Source: Haloglycomyces albus DSM 45210 (GTDB lineage: Bacteria > Actinomycetota > Actinomycetes > Mycobacteriales > Micromonosporaceae). Taken from it: a DNA stretch of 64,000 nucleotides. Where the stretch lies: assembly GCF_000527155.1 (NCBI RefSeq), contig NZ_AZUQ01000001.1, positions 2,353,615-2,417,614 on the forward strand. Reading direction: 5' to 3'. Below, piece after piece: positions 43,080-52,424 of this stretch (position 1 is the stretch's first letter; each line of letters starts with the position of its first letter). Below the pieces are notes generated by a model. The model was not told the DNA's origin. It saw only the letters and a program-made list of their open reading frames with translations, and did no database searches. A program made the translations under genes and the position numbers.

Positions 43080-43097
43080 GGTAGGCCTAGCCCTACC
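43080..43097. promoter_or_regulatory. Inverted repeat upstream of the desaturase
   Basis: GGTAGG (43080-43085) and CCTACC (43092-43097) flank CCTAGC. The TAGG/CCTA half-sites vaguely recall DtxR/IdeR boxes, but the spacing is shorter than the 19-bp iron box. Low confidence as an operator. Confidence 0.3.
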
Positions 43098-43189
43098 TCG
43101 CGGAGTGGGTCCACCCTACGAAAAAGACGGGTATCGTCCCCAATGACTTTGGGCGTGAACAGGAGGAACATTGGTGTTGTCAACGAGAG

Positions 43190-44164
43190 ATGGGAAGATC
43201 AATGACGACACTGACAGAAGCACCCGCACCTCCCGCCCCACGTCGAAAAGCCAAACCGGTCTTGGGGGAGCGGCGTAACCTCTGGCACCAGAGCCTGGTG
43301 TATCTCTTTCTGCTCGTGCCTACCGCCGCGCTGGTAGCCTCCATTCCCCTCGCCTGGAGCGCCGGATGGCTGACACCTTTGGACGCGGTCTTGGCGGTCG
43401 CCTTCTTCTTCTTGACCGGTCACGGTGTGACCTTTTCGTACCACCGTATGTTGACCCACGGATCCTTCAAGGCCAATCGGCCGATCAAGATCATCTCGAC
43501 CATTCTGGCCAGCATGACCGTGCAGGGTAATGCGATCGGGTGGGTTGCCGACCACCGTCGCCACCACGCCTTTTCCGATAAGGAAGGCGATCCGCACTCC
43601 CCATGGTTGTATGGAAACGGACCGTGGGCCCTGGTGAAGGGGTTCTGGCACTCCCACATGGGCTGGATGTTCCAACGGGACAACACCACCAACATCGAAC
43701 GCTACGCGCCCGATCTGCAGCGTGACAAAGACATCGTCTGGATCTCCAAGTACTTTTGGCTGTGGACGATCCTGACCTTCCTGCTGCCGGCCGCCATCGG
43801 TGGTCTGGCGACCATGTCGTGGATGGGCGCACTCACCGCCTTCTTCTGGGCCGGTGTGGTTCGCGTGGCCGTTCTACACCACACCACGTGGTCCACCAAC
43901 TCGATTTGTCACATGATCGGGGAACGCCCCTTCAAGGCCCGTGACAAGGCCGCCAACTTCTGGCCGCTCGCCATCGTGTCCTTCGGCGAGTCCTGGCACA
44001 ATATGCACCACGCCGATCCGACCTCCGCTCGACACGGAGTGAAGCGTGGCCAGCTTGACACCACGGCGCGCATCATCTGGATCTGCGAGAAGTTCGGCTG
44101 GGTGAGCAATGTGAAATGGCCGAGCGCCGAACGGCTGTCCAAACTGGAAAAGGAAGCCGCCTAA
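43190..44164 (+). CDS. Acyl-CoA (fatty-acid) desaturase
   Basis: 324 residues. The three His boxes of membrane diiron desaturases are present: HRMLTH at 85-90, HRRHH at 122-126 and HNMHH at 270-274. Four membrane helices surround them (VYLFLLVPTAALVASI, LDAVLAVAFFFLTGHG, TILTFLLPAAIGGL and another). It inserts a double bond into acyl-CoA and would adjust membrane fluidity. The start is uncertain: ATG 43190 or ATG 43202, the latter giving MTTLTEAP. Electron-transfer partners are not adjacent. Confidence 0.93.
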   Translation: MGRSMTTLTEAPAPPAPRRKAKPVLGERRNLWHQSLVYLFLLVPTAALVASIPLAWSAGWLTPLDAVLAVAFFFLTGHGVTFSYHRMLTHGSFKANRPIKIISTILASMTVQGNAIGWVADHRRHHAFSDKEGDPHSPWLYGNGPWALVKGFWHSHMGWMFQRDNTTNIERYAPDLQRDKDIVWISKYFWLWTILTFLLPAAIGGLATMSWMGALTAFFWAGVVRVAVLHHTTWSTNSICHMIGERPFKARDKAANFWPLAIVSFGESWHNMHHADPTSARHGVKRGQLDTTARIIWICEKFGWVSNVKWPSAERLSKLEKEAA

Positions 44165-44192
44165 GCGGGTCTGAACACCGCGAAGAAATCCA

Positions 44193-44236
44193 AGCCGTGT
44201 GGCCGGGGAGCGTGATTGCTCCCCGGCCACACGGCT
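44193..44236. terminator. 19-bp perfect hairpin between convergent genes
   Basis: 44193-44211 pairs without mismatch with 44218-44236, loop GTGATT. It lies between the desaturase stop and the stop of the M3 peptidase gene, so it can end both transcripts. No U tract. Confidence 0.8.
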
Positions 44237-44258
44237 GTTCGGCGTGGTTGAGTCGATG

Positions 44259-46319
44259 CTAGTCGAGGCCGTGCCGCCGCAGAAGCGGCTCGAGTTCGGC
44301 GGGCCGTCCCCGGAATTTGACGTACGACTCCAGCGGCGGTACCGACCCGCCCTTACTGAGCAGTTCGGCGCGGAAGCGGTCGCCGTTGGCGCGATTGAGG
44401 CCGCCGTTGTCCTTGAACCATTCGACCGTGTCGGCGTCGAGGATCTCGGACCAGATATAGGAGTAGTATCCGGCGGCGTAACCTCCGGTGAAGGTGTGCG
44501 CGAAATACCCGGAACGGTACCGAGGCGCGATTTCCTCCATGTCGAGGCCGATATCGCGCAATGCCCGTTTTTCGAATTCCTCGACGACCTCGGCCGCGTC
44601 GCGACCTTCGGCCTGGGGAACCTCTTCGGGAGTCAAACGGTGCCAGACCTGATCCAAGAGGGCGGCGGCCAGATACTCGACCTTGGCGAAGCCGTGGCCG
44701 AACTCGGTGGAGGCCTTCCACTTGTTCAGTAGGTCCGTATCGGCCGCTTGGCCCGTCCGGTGATGCTTGACGTAGTTGGCGCGCACCTCCGGCCAGTGAA
44801 TCCACATCTCATTGACTTGAGAGGGATACTCCACGAAGTCGCGCGGTACGGAGGTCCCCGAGGTCTGGGGAAAACGGCAGCGCGAGAAGAGGCCGTGCAG
44901 TGCGTGCCCGAACTCGTGGAAGAGGGTGCGAACGTTGTCGGGTGTGACCAGGGCGGGCTGTCCCTCCGCAGGTTTGACGATATTGAGGTTGTTCATGATG
45001 ACCGGGGTGTCGCCGGTCAGGTCCGACTGCTTGACCAAGGGGTTCATCCAGGCTCCGCCGCGTTTGGAGTCCCGCGTGAAGTAATCGGCGCAAAACAGGC
45101 CCAGGACCGATCCGTCGGAGTCGCGTACCTCCCAGATACGGACGTCGTCGTGGTAGGCGACCAGGTCCGGGCGTTCGTGGAAGGCAAGTCCGTATTCTTT
45201 CTCGGCGGCGTAGAACACGCCGTCGCGGATGACGGTGTCGAGCTCCAGGTACGGTGTCAGGTCGTCGGGGTCGAAGCCGTACTCGGCGGCCTTGACCTGC
45301 TGGGCGTAGTACTTCCAATCCCACGCCTGTAGGGTGAAGTCCTCGCCGGAGTCCTGGATCGCCTGCTGCAGGCGATCGGCTTCAGCACGAGCGTTGCGCA
45401 TGGCGGCGGGAACCATGGCGGTCAGTCGATCCCACACCGCGCTCCCGCTACCGGCGGTAGCGTCGTCGGCGACGAAGTCGGCGTAGTCGTCGTATCCCAT
45501 GAGGCGCGCGACGCGTGCCCGCAGTCGTACGATCTCCAAGATCGCTTCGGCGTTGGCTTTACCGCGATTGACCGACGATTCCCAGACACGGCGGCGCACG
45601 TCGCGATGTCCCAGTTCCTCCAGGGCCGGCGTGGCACTGTACATCTGCATGCCAATGAGATAGCCGTCCTCGCCGCGTTCCTTGGCGGCCGCGCGCGCGG
45701 CGGCGATACCGGCTTCGCTGAGGCCCTCCAGCTCGGCGGGGTCGGATACGACCACGGCCGCGTCGTTGATGTCGGTGCGGACCTGTCGGCTGAATCCGGC
45801 GTGCAGTTCCGCCAGACGACCGTTGATCTCCTTGAGCTCGGCGCGGTCGGCTTCGTCCAGGGCGGCACCTGCCCGCCGAAAACGCGTGCGGTAGCGCTCC
45901 AGCAGGTAGAGCTCCTGTTCATCGTAATTGTGGCTGTCACGGTTCTGCCAGAGTTTCTCGATGCGATCGTAGAGTCGGCCGTCGAGAAAGATCGCGTCGT
46001 TGTGGGCGGCGAGTCGCGGGCTGAAGTCCGCTTCGACGGTTTCTCGGTCAGGATTGGTGTCGGCCGCGTTGACAGTGTAGAAGGCAAACTGAGTACGGCT
46101 CAGAATCCCGGTGTGCAGGGCTTTCTCCAAGGCGACGACGGTGTTGTCGAAGTCGGGCTCGGCCGTTTGCTCGGCGATCGCTGCGACGGCACGCGCCTGT
46201 TCTTCCATACCCTTCTCGAAGCCCTCACGGTAATGGGCGTCGGTGATCTGGTCGAAGGGCGGGATTTGGAAGGGGCGTGGCGACGGTTCCAGAAGTGGAT
46301 TGGTGGGAGTGGCGGACAT
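44259..46319 (-). CDS. M3-family metallopeptidase (peptidyl-dipeptidase Dcp type)
   Basis: 686 residues, the size of Dcp. The zinc motif HEFGH is near residue 467 (LFHEFGHALHGLFSRC), with the downstream Glu in the expected helix (YPSQVNEMWIHW). The N-terminus MSATPTNPLLEPSPRPFQIP and the FDQI(x)DAHY motif are typical of Dcp. It likely removes C-terminal dipeptides in the cytoplasm, since no signal peptide is seen. It is monocistronic, ending at the hairpin. Confidence 0.94.
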   Translation of the reverse strand: MSATPTNPLLEPSPRPFQIPPFDQITDAHYREGFEKGMEEQARAVAAIAEQTAEPDFDNTVVALEKALHTGILSRTQFAFYTVNAADTNPDRETVEADFSPRLAAHNDAIFLDGRLYDRIEKLWQNRDSHNYDEQELYLLERYRTRFRRAGAALDEADRAELKEINGRLAELHAGFSRQVRTDINDAAVVVSDPAELEGLSEAGIAAARAAAKERGEDGYLIGMQMYSATPALEELGHRDVRRRVWESSVNRGKANAEAILEIVRLRARVARLMGYDDYADFVADDATAGSGSAVWDRLTAMVPAAMRNARAEADRLQQAIQDSGEDFTLQAWDWKYYAQQVKAAEYGFDPDDLTPYLELDTVIRDGVFYAAEKEYGLAFHERPDLVAYHDDVRIWEVRDSDGSVLGLFCADYFTRDSKRGGAWMNPLVKQSDLTGDTPVIMNNLNIVKPAEGQPALVTPDNVRTLFHEFGHALHGLFSRCRFPQTSGTSVPRDFVEYPSQVNEMWIHWPEVRANYVKHHRTGQAADTDLLNKWKASTEFGHGFAKVEYLAAALLDQVWHRLTPEEVPQAEGRDAAEVVEEFEKRALRDIGLDMEEIAPRYRSGYFAHTFTGGYAAGYYSYIWSEILDADTVEWFKDNGGLNRANGDRFRAELLSKGGSVPPLESYVKFRGRPAELEPLLRRHGLD

Positions 46320-46521
46320 GATTCTCCGTTTCCGTTCCTCGCCGTCAGAGTGGACGACACATCATTCTGTGCGCATCGGCCGCTGACGGTGTCCAACGCC
46401 GGTGATGAGGCTGGCCTCCCGGCGTCGAATTGACGTTCGATTGTCTGTCTTTGAGATTAACCGGATCGAGTTTTACCGACAAGTTGTCGTCGGCGTCGCC
46501 GCTGCCATTACCATCTTCACT

Positions 46522-47331
46522 ATGCCGCAAAACGAACCCGCCGTAGCTTCGGCTGTATACGTCGCCAGTGATGTTCACGGACACTTTGATCGGTTCCGTG
46601 ACGCGCTTCGGGAGAAGGAGCTGATTGACCAGGATGATCGTTGGTGTGCGGGAGACAGTCAACTGTGGGTGCTGGGCGACCTCTTCGATCGGGGTGACGC
46701 GGGCTTGGAGACCCTGCGACTACTGCGTCGGCTCGGCACCGAGGCGGAGGCGGCGGCGGGAACCGTCGAAGTGCTTCTCGGTAATCACGAAATGCTCCTG
46801 CTGGGGTCACACCGCTTTGGTACGGACCGGTTTCAGGACTTCGACGGAAACGAGCGTCAATTTCTCCAATGGTGGATCATCAACGGCGGTCATGAAACCG
46901 ACGCCGAGGAATTGAATGCCGACGAGGTGGAGTGGTTGTTGCACCGCCCGGCGATGGCCTTGGTACGGGACACGCTTCTCGTTCATTCCGACACGGTGAG
47001 CTATGCCGAATGGGGGTCGGATGTGGACGAAGTGAACGCGACCGTTCGTGCCGAATTGGACAGTGATGATCCACAACGGTGGTGGCAGCTATTCCGGGAA
47101 CTCACCCGTAGGCATGAATTCGAGGGTGAGGCCGGGGTGGAGCGAGCCAGTGGAATTCTGGGAATCTTCGGTGGGCGATTGATCGTGCACGGGCACTCAA
47201 CGATTCCTGATACGACCGGGGTGGAGGCGGAGGAAGTGAGCGAACCTCGACGGTATGCCGACGGTTTGGTGCTCAATGTAGACGGAGGAATCTATGAGGG
47301 CGGGCCCTCGCTGGTGGTGCGACTCGAGTGA
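46522..47331 (+). CDS. Metallophosphoesterase, Ser/Thr phosphatase-like
   Basis: 269 residues from the ATG at 46522; the frame to 46402 adds residues unlike the family. Motifs are D-x-H in ASDVHGHFDRF, GDxxDRG in LGDLFDRGD, GNHE in LLGNHEML, and His residues in LLVHSDT and IVHGHST. This pattern is that of PPP-type or bis(5'-nucleosyl)-tetraphosphatase-like enzymes. The substrate is unknown. A -10-like TACCAT is 7 nt upstream, with no ribosome site. Confidence 0.88.
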   Translation: MPQNEPAVASAVYVASDVHGHFDRFRDALREKELIDQDDRWCAGDSQLWVLGDLFDRGDAGLETLRLLRRLGTEAEAAAGTVEVLLGNHEMLLLGSHRFGTDRFQDFDGNERQFLQWWIINGGHETDAEELNADEVEWLLHRPAMALVRDTLLVHSDTVSYAEWGSDVDEVNATVRAELDSDDPQRWWQLFRELTRRHEFEGEAGVERASGILGIFGGRLIVHGHSTIPDTTGVEAEEVSEPRRYADGLVLNVDGGIYEGGPSLVVRLE

Positions 47332-47826
47332 CCGTTCAGAGAATGTCACCCTTGGTGTCCAATAGTTGACAAAATTCGGTATCTCCTAGTTCTTGCCTTT
47401 CTGTCTCCGGCGTCGCATTCTGTAGGTAGAAAAACCAAATTCGTATACCGCTCACGATCCTGTCCGAGGAAGGATCGGCTACGACGGAACGCTCCCGAGC
47501 CCGCATCGGGACGGTCGTCTGACCGGGGTTCTCTCCGTCCCATGCCGATCGTTCGCGGACCCATGAACCGACCAATGGTTGCCGTCGCTTGCCATTGCGT
47601 TTGGGCTCGTATTGGACAGGACGGTTCGACGGTTCGTACCACGAGTGTGAACCGCCGTTCCGCATGCCCGTCATACCGCGGGCCGCCAACCGACACTGAC
47701 CGAGAACCGGAGCACGCTCCGGCCTCAAACGACGTCGCACCGTGGACCGCCGTTCCCGGCCTGCCGCGCGGGCGCGTCGCTGCGAACGAGAATCCGGTGA
47801 AGCCTGTGGAATCTAAAGAACAACAC
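47332..47826. other. 495-bp gap before the XRE regulator
   Basis: The reading frame of the XRE gene is open back to 47542, but its first 95 codons have no family resemblance and no internal ribosome site. TTGACA occurs at 47373-47378. I see no terminator and no other gene. Confidence 0.4.
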
Positions 47827-49047
47827 ATGGGACGCAGAGTCGCTTACTGGCGTGGGCGACGGGGGATGAGCCAGCAAGTTTTCGCCGATCAACTCGGCAA
47901 GTCAAAAAGCTGGGTCGACAAGATCGAACGGGGGGTGCGTCGCCTGGACAAATATTCGGTGATCACCGATATCGCCGCGGTACTGAAAATCGACGCCGGA
48001 CAGTTGGTCGTTACCGAACCCAAGCGCAAACCCCACCACATCAGTTGCCTGGACGAAATCGAGATCGAACGTATTCGCCAATCCTTGGAACGTTATGAGC
48101 GGCTCGGACTGTATCTGGATTCCGCCAACATCCGACCACCTGAACTTTCCACTTTGGAAAAGGACGTTCACTATGCCTGGCACGCGTACGAAAAAGGCCA
48201 TTACCCCGTCGTAACCCGTTCTTTGGTCAACCTGCTGGGGACGGCACCCATGGCGGAACAGGAGGCCACGACACCGGCCTGTGCCGCTCGTGCCGCCGAA
48301 TTGACCAGTCAGGTCTATCAGATCGCCTCCACGGTACTGCGTAAAATCGGGGAATCCTCGATGGCCTGGCTGGCCGCCGATCGAGCCATCAGCGCCGCCA
48401 ATCGGGGAAATGACGACCTCCTGATCGGTACCTCGACCACCAAAGTCGCCAACGCCCTGCGGTCCCTGGGTCGCCACGATGCCGCCCTAGACCTCAATAT
48501 TCAAGTCGCCCATGGACTTATCAGTCACAAGGGCGGTACGAAAGCCGATCCCGCCGCCAAAAGCGTATACGGAATCCTCCTTCTCCAAGGGGCGATGGCC
48601 GCCGCGCACGCCGGAGACACGGCCAGCACCCACGATCTGCTGGCGAGCGCGGAACACGCCGCCGCGATGGTGGACGAAGGCAGCAACCACTACTGGACGT
48701 CCTTCGGTCTTACCAACGTCTACCTGCACCGTGTCGCCGCCAACATCGAACTCGGCGAGGGTCATGCCGCCGTCGCCATCGCCGAAAAAATCCCTGACTC
48801 TCAATTGAACCACCTGGTGGCCGAACGTCGCGCCCATCATCATCTCGACCTCGCTCGGGCCAATCTGCAGATCGGCGATATGAAGGAGGCCGGACACAAC
48901 ATCTTGAAGGCGCAAAACATCGCGCCTTCGGAGATCATGTGCCGTCCGATGGCGATCGAGGTCGTGGAACAGATTCTCAAGCGTTACCGGGGCGAGCCGG
49001 GGACACACATTCGTCGGTTGGCGGGTGACATGGGAGTCAGTGTTTAG
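47827..49047 (+). CDS. XRE-family regulator with TPR-like C-terminal region
   Basis: 406 residues from the ATG at 47827. The helix-turn-helix is at the very N-terminus (VAYWRGRRGMSQQVFADQLG, then SKSWVDKIERGVRRLDKYS). The remaining 320 residues are helical and Ala-rich with TPR-like pairs (TLEKDVHYAWHAYEKGHYPV, STHDLLASAEHAAAMV, HLDLARANLQIGDMKEAGHN). This resembles actinobacterial regulators where a TPR-like domain senses a peptide or partner. The ligand is unknown. The true start may be the GTG at 47797. Confidence 0.82.
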   Translation: MGRRVAYWRGRRGMSQQVFADQLGKSKSWVDKIERGVRRLDKYSVITDIAAVLKIDAGQLVVTEPKRKPHHISCLDEIEIERIRQSLERYERLGLYLDSANIRPPELSTLEKDVHYAWHAYEKGHYPVVTRSLVNLLGTAPMAEQEATTPACAARAAELTSQVYQIASTVLRKIGESSMAWLAADRAISAANRGNDDLLIGTSTTKVANALRSLGRHDAALDLNIQVAHGLISHKGGTKADPAAKSVYGILLLQGAMAAAHAGDTASTHDLLASAEHAAAMVDEGSNHYWTSFGLTNVYLHRVAANIELGEGHAAVAIAEKIPDSQLNHLVAERRAHHHLDLARANLQIGDMKEAGHNILKAQNIAPSEIMCRPMAIEVVEQILKRYRGEPGTHIRRLAGDMGVSV

Positions 49048-49145
49048 CGCGTCCGCTCGAATACCTGAAAGTCGCGGAGCCAACCCTCGCGGCCGATGCT
49101 CGACACGTGCGAATCGCCCGAACCACCGTGGTTTGCGTTAAACCG

Positions 49146-49151
49146 TACAAT
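49146..49151 (+). promoter_or_regulatory. Putative -10 TACAAT of the Nif3-like gene
   Basis: TACAAT is followed by 6 nt and the GTG at 49158 without a Shine-Dalgarno. Confidence 0.55.
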
Positions 49152-49157
49152 TACCGA

Positions 49158-49988
49158 GTGCCAACCTTCGCTGAAATCACCGAGCATCTGGACACGCTGT
49201 ACCCGCGACACTGGGCCGAACCGTGGGACCGCGTCGGTCTCGTCACCGGACGCGGTGAAACCGAGGTCGCCGCAGTACACCTTGCCGTGGATCCGACGCC
49301 GGCCACCGTCGCCGAGGCCCGTCGGAACGGGGCGAACCTGATCGTCACCCATCATCCCCTCCTGTTGCGCGGCGTTTCGAGCCTCGATCCCGCCGCCGAT
49401 TTCAAAGGCGAATTGATCCACACCCTCATCGAGAACGGAATGGGGCTCTACTGCGCTCACACCAACGCCGACGTTGCCAATCCGGGCGTCTCGGACGCGC
49501 TCGCGCGGCTGCTCCATCTGCACGAACTGGAGCCTCTGCATGCCTTGAGCGGGGCGGAGCACACCGGCAGCGGCCGTGGGATCGGACGGGTCGGACACCT
49601 GCGTCGTGCGATCACGCTGGGAGAATTCAGTGCCCAAGCGGCGGCGGTCCTGCCGAGGACGAGCTGGGGTCTACGGGTCGCCGGTGACGTGAACCGCCCC
49701 GTGCGCAGGATCGCCGTATCAGGAGGCGCGGGTGACTCATATCTAAATGATGCCGCCGCCGCGGAAGTCGAGGTATATTTGACAGCCGACCTGCGTCACC
49801 ATCCAGCCTCCGAAGCCATTGACAACGGCGGCCCGGCGCTCATCGATGCCGCCCACTGGGCCACCGAACGCCCCTGGCTGGATCTGCTCGCGACGCAACT
49901 GGCCGATGTCGTCCCCACCGTTTCGGTATCCGACATCCCCACCGACCCATGGAACCACCACGTCAGCGCGGAGGCTACAGACAAGTGA
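49158..49988 (+). CDS. Nif3-like dinuclear metal-centre protein
   Basis: 276 residues from the GTG at 49158. Typical Nif3/YbgI motifs: W(D)RVGL in AEPWDRVGLVTG, the HHP metal motif in IVTHHPLLLRG, the (H)TN(A)D motif in LYCAHTNADVANPG, GxGRxG in GSGRGIGRVG and the C-terminal TADLRHHPASEA with the last metal His. The enzymatic role is unresolved in the family. It overlaps the next gene (GTGA), a pair preserved in mycobacteria (Rv2230c-Rv2229c). Confidence 0.93.
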   Translation: MPTFAEITEHLDTLYPRHWAEPWDRVGLVTGRGETEVAAVHLAVDPTPATVAEARRNGANLIVTHHPLLLRGVSSLDPAADFKGELIHTLIENGMGLYCAHTNADVANPGVSDALARLLHLHELEPLHALSGAEHTGSGRGIGRVGHLRRAITLGEFSAQAAAVLPRTSWGLRVAGDVNRPVRRIAVSGGAGDSYLNDAAAAEVEVYLTADLRHHPASEAIDNGGPALIDAAHWATERPWLDLLATQLADVVPTVSVSDIPTDPWNHHVSAEATDK

Positions 49989-50770
49989 CCCGAGTAGACT
50001 ATTTTGACCAGCGCCGCCTGCTTGAGGTGCAGGTAGCCGACACCCGAACCGCTCAACTACGTCACCGTCTGCGCCGCGTCGCCGAGGAATACGACACCGC
50101 TTCGATCGAGGCGTCGATGACCGAACTTCGCGATGGAGCGGGCGCGTTTGAAGCGCAGTACAGTGATTTGGAACGTGATCTGGAGACGGTGCGTCGTGAA
50201 CTGGTCAGCGTCGACAAACGAGCCGACGCCAACCGGGACATCATGGCGTCCGGAGACGCGCCGAAACCCGAGATGACGCGGCTGCAACGTGAACTGGAAC
50301 AGCTGAATCGACGTTACGGCGATCTCGAGGAGCGCAAGGTTCAGATCAATGAGCGCCGTGCGCAGCTGAAAAAGGCGGTCGGGTTGATCGATGAGAAACT
50401 CGTCGAACTGTCGGAGGAGAAGGAAACCCGCGAGAAGAAGCGGGTCGAGGCGGAAGCCGAGTATCGCACCGAACTCGATGGAGTCGTCACCGAGCGGGAG
50501 CGGGTCGCCGCGGCCCTCCCCGACGCCCTCATCGAACTGTACGAGAAAATTCGTTCCAAGCAGCCGGTCGGGGCCGCCGAACTGGTGGACAGTCGCTGTA
50601 GCTCCTGCCGTATCGAAAAGACGCCCAACGCTTTGAAAGCCATCGCCGAAGCCCCTGCCAATGACATCGTTCGCTGTGACGACTGCGATGCCATCCTGGT
50701 GCGTAGCGATGGCGCCGCCCGCAAGCCGCAGACGTCGGCCGACAGCGAGCTGGATGAATTCCTTAACTGA
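49985..50770 (+). CDS. Coiled-coil protein with C4 zinc ribbon
   Basis: 261 residues, starting at the GTG that overlaps the Nif3-like stop. It has a long charged coiled coil (about residues 5-180, e.g. LQRELEQLNRRYGDLEERKV). The C-terminal zinc ribbon is C-x2-C (SRCSSCRI) and C-x2-C (VRCDDCDAIL), 19 residues apart. This is the zf-RING_7 family often next to nif3. Roles in RNA or DNA metabolism have been suggested; none is shown by the sequence. Confidence 0.92.
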   Translation: MTRVDYFDQRRLLEVQVADTRTAQLRHRLRRVAEEYDTASIEASMTELRDGAGAFEAQYSDLERDLETVRRELVSVDKRADANRDIMASGDAPKPEMTRLQRELEQLNRRYGDLEERKVQINERRAQLKKAVGLIDEKLVELSEEKETREKKRVEAEAEYRTELDGVVTERERVAAALPDALIELYEKIRSKQPVGAAELVDSRCSSCRIEKTPNALKAIAEAPANDIVRCDDCDAILVRSDGAARKPQTSADSELDEFLN

Positions 50771-50956
50771 GACCTCGCTCGATTCCGAGTCGCCGTCCGT
50801 TCCGGGTATTCTGGCCGTTGGCGCCGAACGTCCGGACCGTGTGAGGCGGACGCGGTGACGGTGAATGCGGTTCAAAGGAAACCGACGTGAGTGCCTCCCG
50901 GCTTGGTCCAGAGCCTCGCATGGAAGACGACGCAACGAAACCGGAAAAGGTGAAGA

Positions 50957-52111
50957 GTGGAAAACTGGGTAATGTGGCTGGTCATTGCCATAGTAGCGAT
51001 AGCGGCGATATCCGGGTCCATCGTTTGGGCGACCCGCCGTAAACCCGAGCTTGACGACCGTCGTGACGAGGTCGACGCGGACGGCTCCGTCGCTGTGGAA
51101 GCGACCGACGAGGATACCGAAACCGTTGACGGGGACGGGGATACGGCAGAGGCGGCACCGACCGTTCAACCGGAAACACCCGAACCGACCGGCGGTCGAC
51201 TCGTTCGGCTGCGTTCCCGCCTCGCCCGATCCAATAACGTGTTCGGAAAGGGCCTTTTGGCACTCCTGTCGAGCGACAAGCTGGACGAGGAGGTCTGGGA
51301 AGAGGTCGAGGACACTTTGCTGACCGCCGACGTCGGCATCAACGCCACGATGGAGATTGTGGAGCGCCTGCGGGAGCGGGTTCAGGTACTGGGCACCCGC
51401 GATGCCGGCCAATTGCGTGGACTGTTGAAGGAAGAACTCACCGCCGCGCTCGACCCCGAACTCGATCGTTCCATTCATACCGTCGGTCAGGACGGAAAGC
51501 CCGCTCCGGTGCTCGTGGTGGGGGTTAACGGCTCCGGTAAGACGACCACCTGCGGCAAGATCGCCCGGGTACTGGTGGCCGACGGCAATTCGGTCGTGAT
51601 GGGTGCGGCCGATACGTTCCGCGCGGCGGCCACCGAACAGTTGCAGACGTGGGGCGAACGTGTCGGTGTGCCGGTCGTGCACCGTGAAGAAGGCGCCGAT
51701 CCCGCGTCGGTGGCGTATGAAGCCGTTTCCACCGCGGACGATAAGAACGCCGACGTGGTCTTGCTTGATACGGCCGGTCGTCTGCAGAACAAAACCGGCC
51801 TGATGGACGAACTGGGCAAAGTCAAGCGTGTGGTGGAGAAACGTGAGCCGATCGCGGAGACTTTGCTGGTCATCGATGCTACGACCGGTCAAAACGGTTT
51901 GAAGCAGGCGGAGGTGTTCGGGCAGGTCACCGATGTGTCCGGAGTGGTTCTCACCAAACTTGACGGCACCGCGAAAGGCGGGATCGTGATCGCCATCCAA
52001 CGTCAGCTCGGAGTGCCGGTGAAGTTGGTGGGTCTGGGAGAGGGGCCCGACGATCTGGCCCCGTTCGAAGTCGACGGTTTCGTCGACGCCTTGGTTGACG
52101 GTGACGATTAA
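50957..52111 (+). CDS. ftsY: Signal recognition particle receptor FtsY
   Basis: 384 residues. It starts with a real membrane helix (VMWLVIAIVAIAAISGSIVW), as in many actinobacterial FtsY, then an acidic linker (about 30-85), and the NG domain. G motifs are GVNGSGKTTTCGKI, the conserved DTFRAAA, DTAGRLQNK and TKLDGTAKGG. It delivers ribosome-SRP complexes to the translocon. The GTG start follows GGTGAAG. The ffh gene is not in the window. Confidence 0.96.
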   Translation: MENWVMWLVIAIVAIAAISGSIVWATRRKPELDDRRDEVDADGSVAVEATDEDTETVDGDGDTAEAAPTVQPETPEPTGGRLVRLRSRLARSNNVFGKGLLALLSSDKLDEEVWEEVEDTLLTADVGINATMEIVERLRERVQVLGTRDAGQLRGLLKEELTAALDPELDRSIHTVGQDGKPAPVLVVGVNGSGKTTTCGKIARVLVADGNSVVMGAADTFRAAATEQLQTWGERVGVPVVHREEGADPASVAYEAVSTADDKNADVVLLDTAGRLQNKTGLMDELGKVKRVVEKREPIAETLLVIDATTGQNGLKQAEVFGQVTDVSGVVLTKLDGTAKGGIVIAIQRQLGVPVKLVGLGEGPDDLAPFEVDGFVDALVDGDD

Positions 52112-52424
52112 ACTGTTGCTGAGGTGGTCTAGGAGTTCCCGGTGTATCGGGCTTGCGTTCGGCGGCTCGAGGAATGATGCGGTTGCGACGGTCTCCAGCG
52201 GAGACTCTTCCCTCCCGACACAATCATCCGGAATCGAACGGCGACGATCGTAACGGTCATCGCCTACCGGGCGCATTCGATGATCGTGTGCCCAGTACTA
52301 TCTAGAGCACTTCTCAAATGGCGATCGTACAGTAGGCGGTCGCATCGTCGGTGTAGGCGGGCGGCCACCGCTCTCCACCGCCGACGGTGACTGTGACAGA
52401 AGCGCGTACACGAGGCACGGGACA
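52112..52424. other. 313-bp gap between ftsY and a phosphotransferase gene
   Basis: I see no credible ORF, tRNA or hairpin with a U tract. CTCCAGCGGAG near 52193 could form a small hairpin. The phosphotransferase start has only a weak purine run. Confidence 0.35.

Noticed and set aside
50771-50956. RNase P RNA or other RNA gene before ftsY
   Set aside because: The gap is too short for rnpB and lacks its conserved blocks.
50057-52276. Long open frame antisense to ftsY and the zinc-ribbon gene
   Set aside because: Its residues mirror codon bias of the sense genes; no motif or ribosome site.
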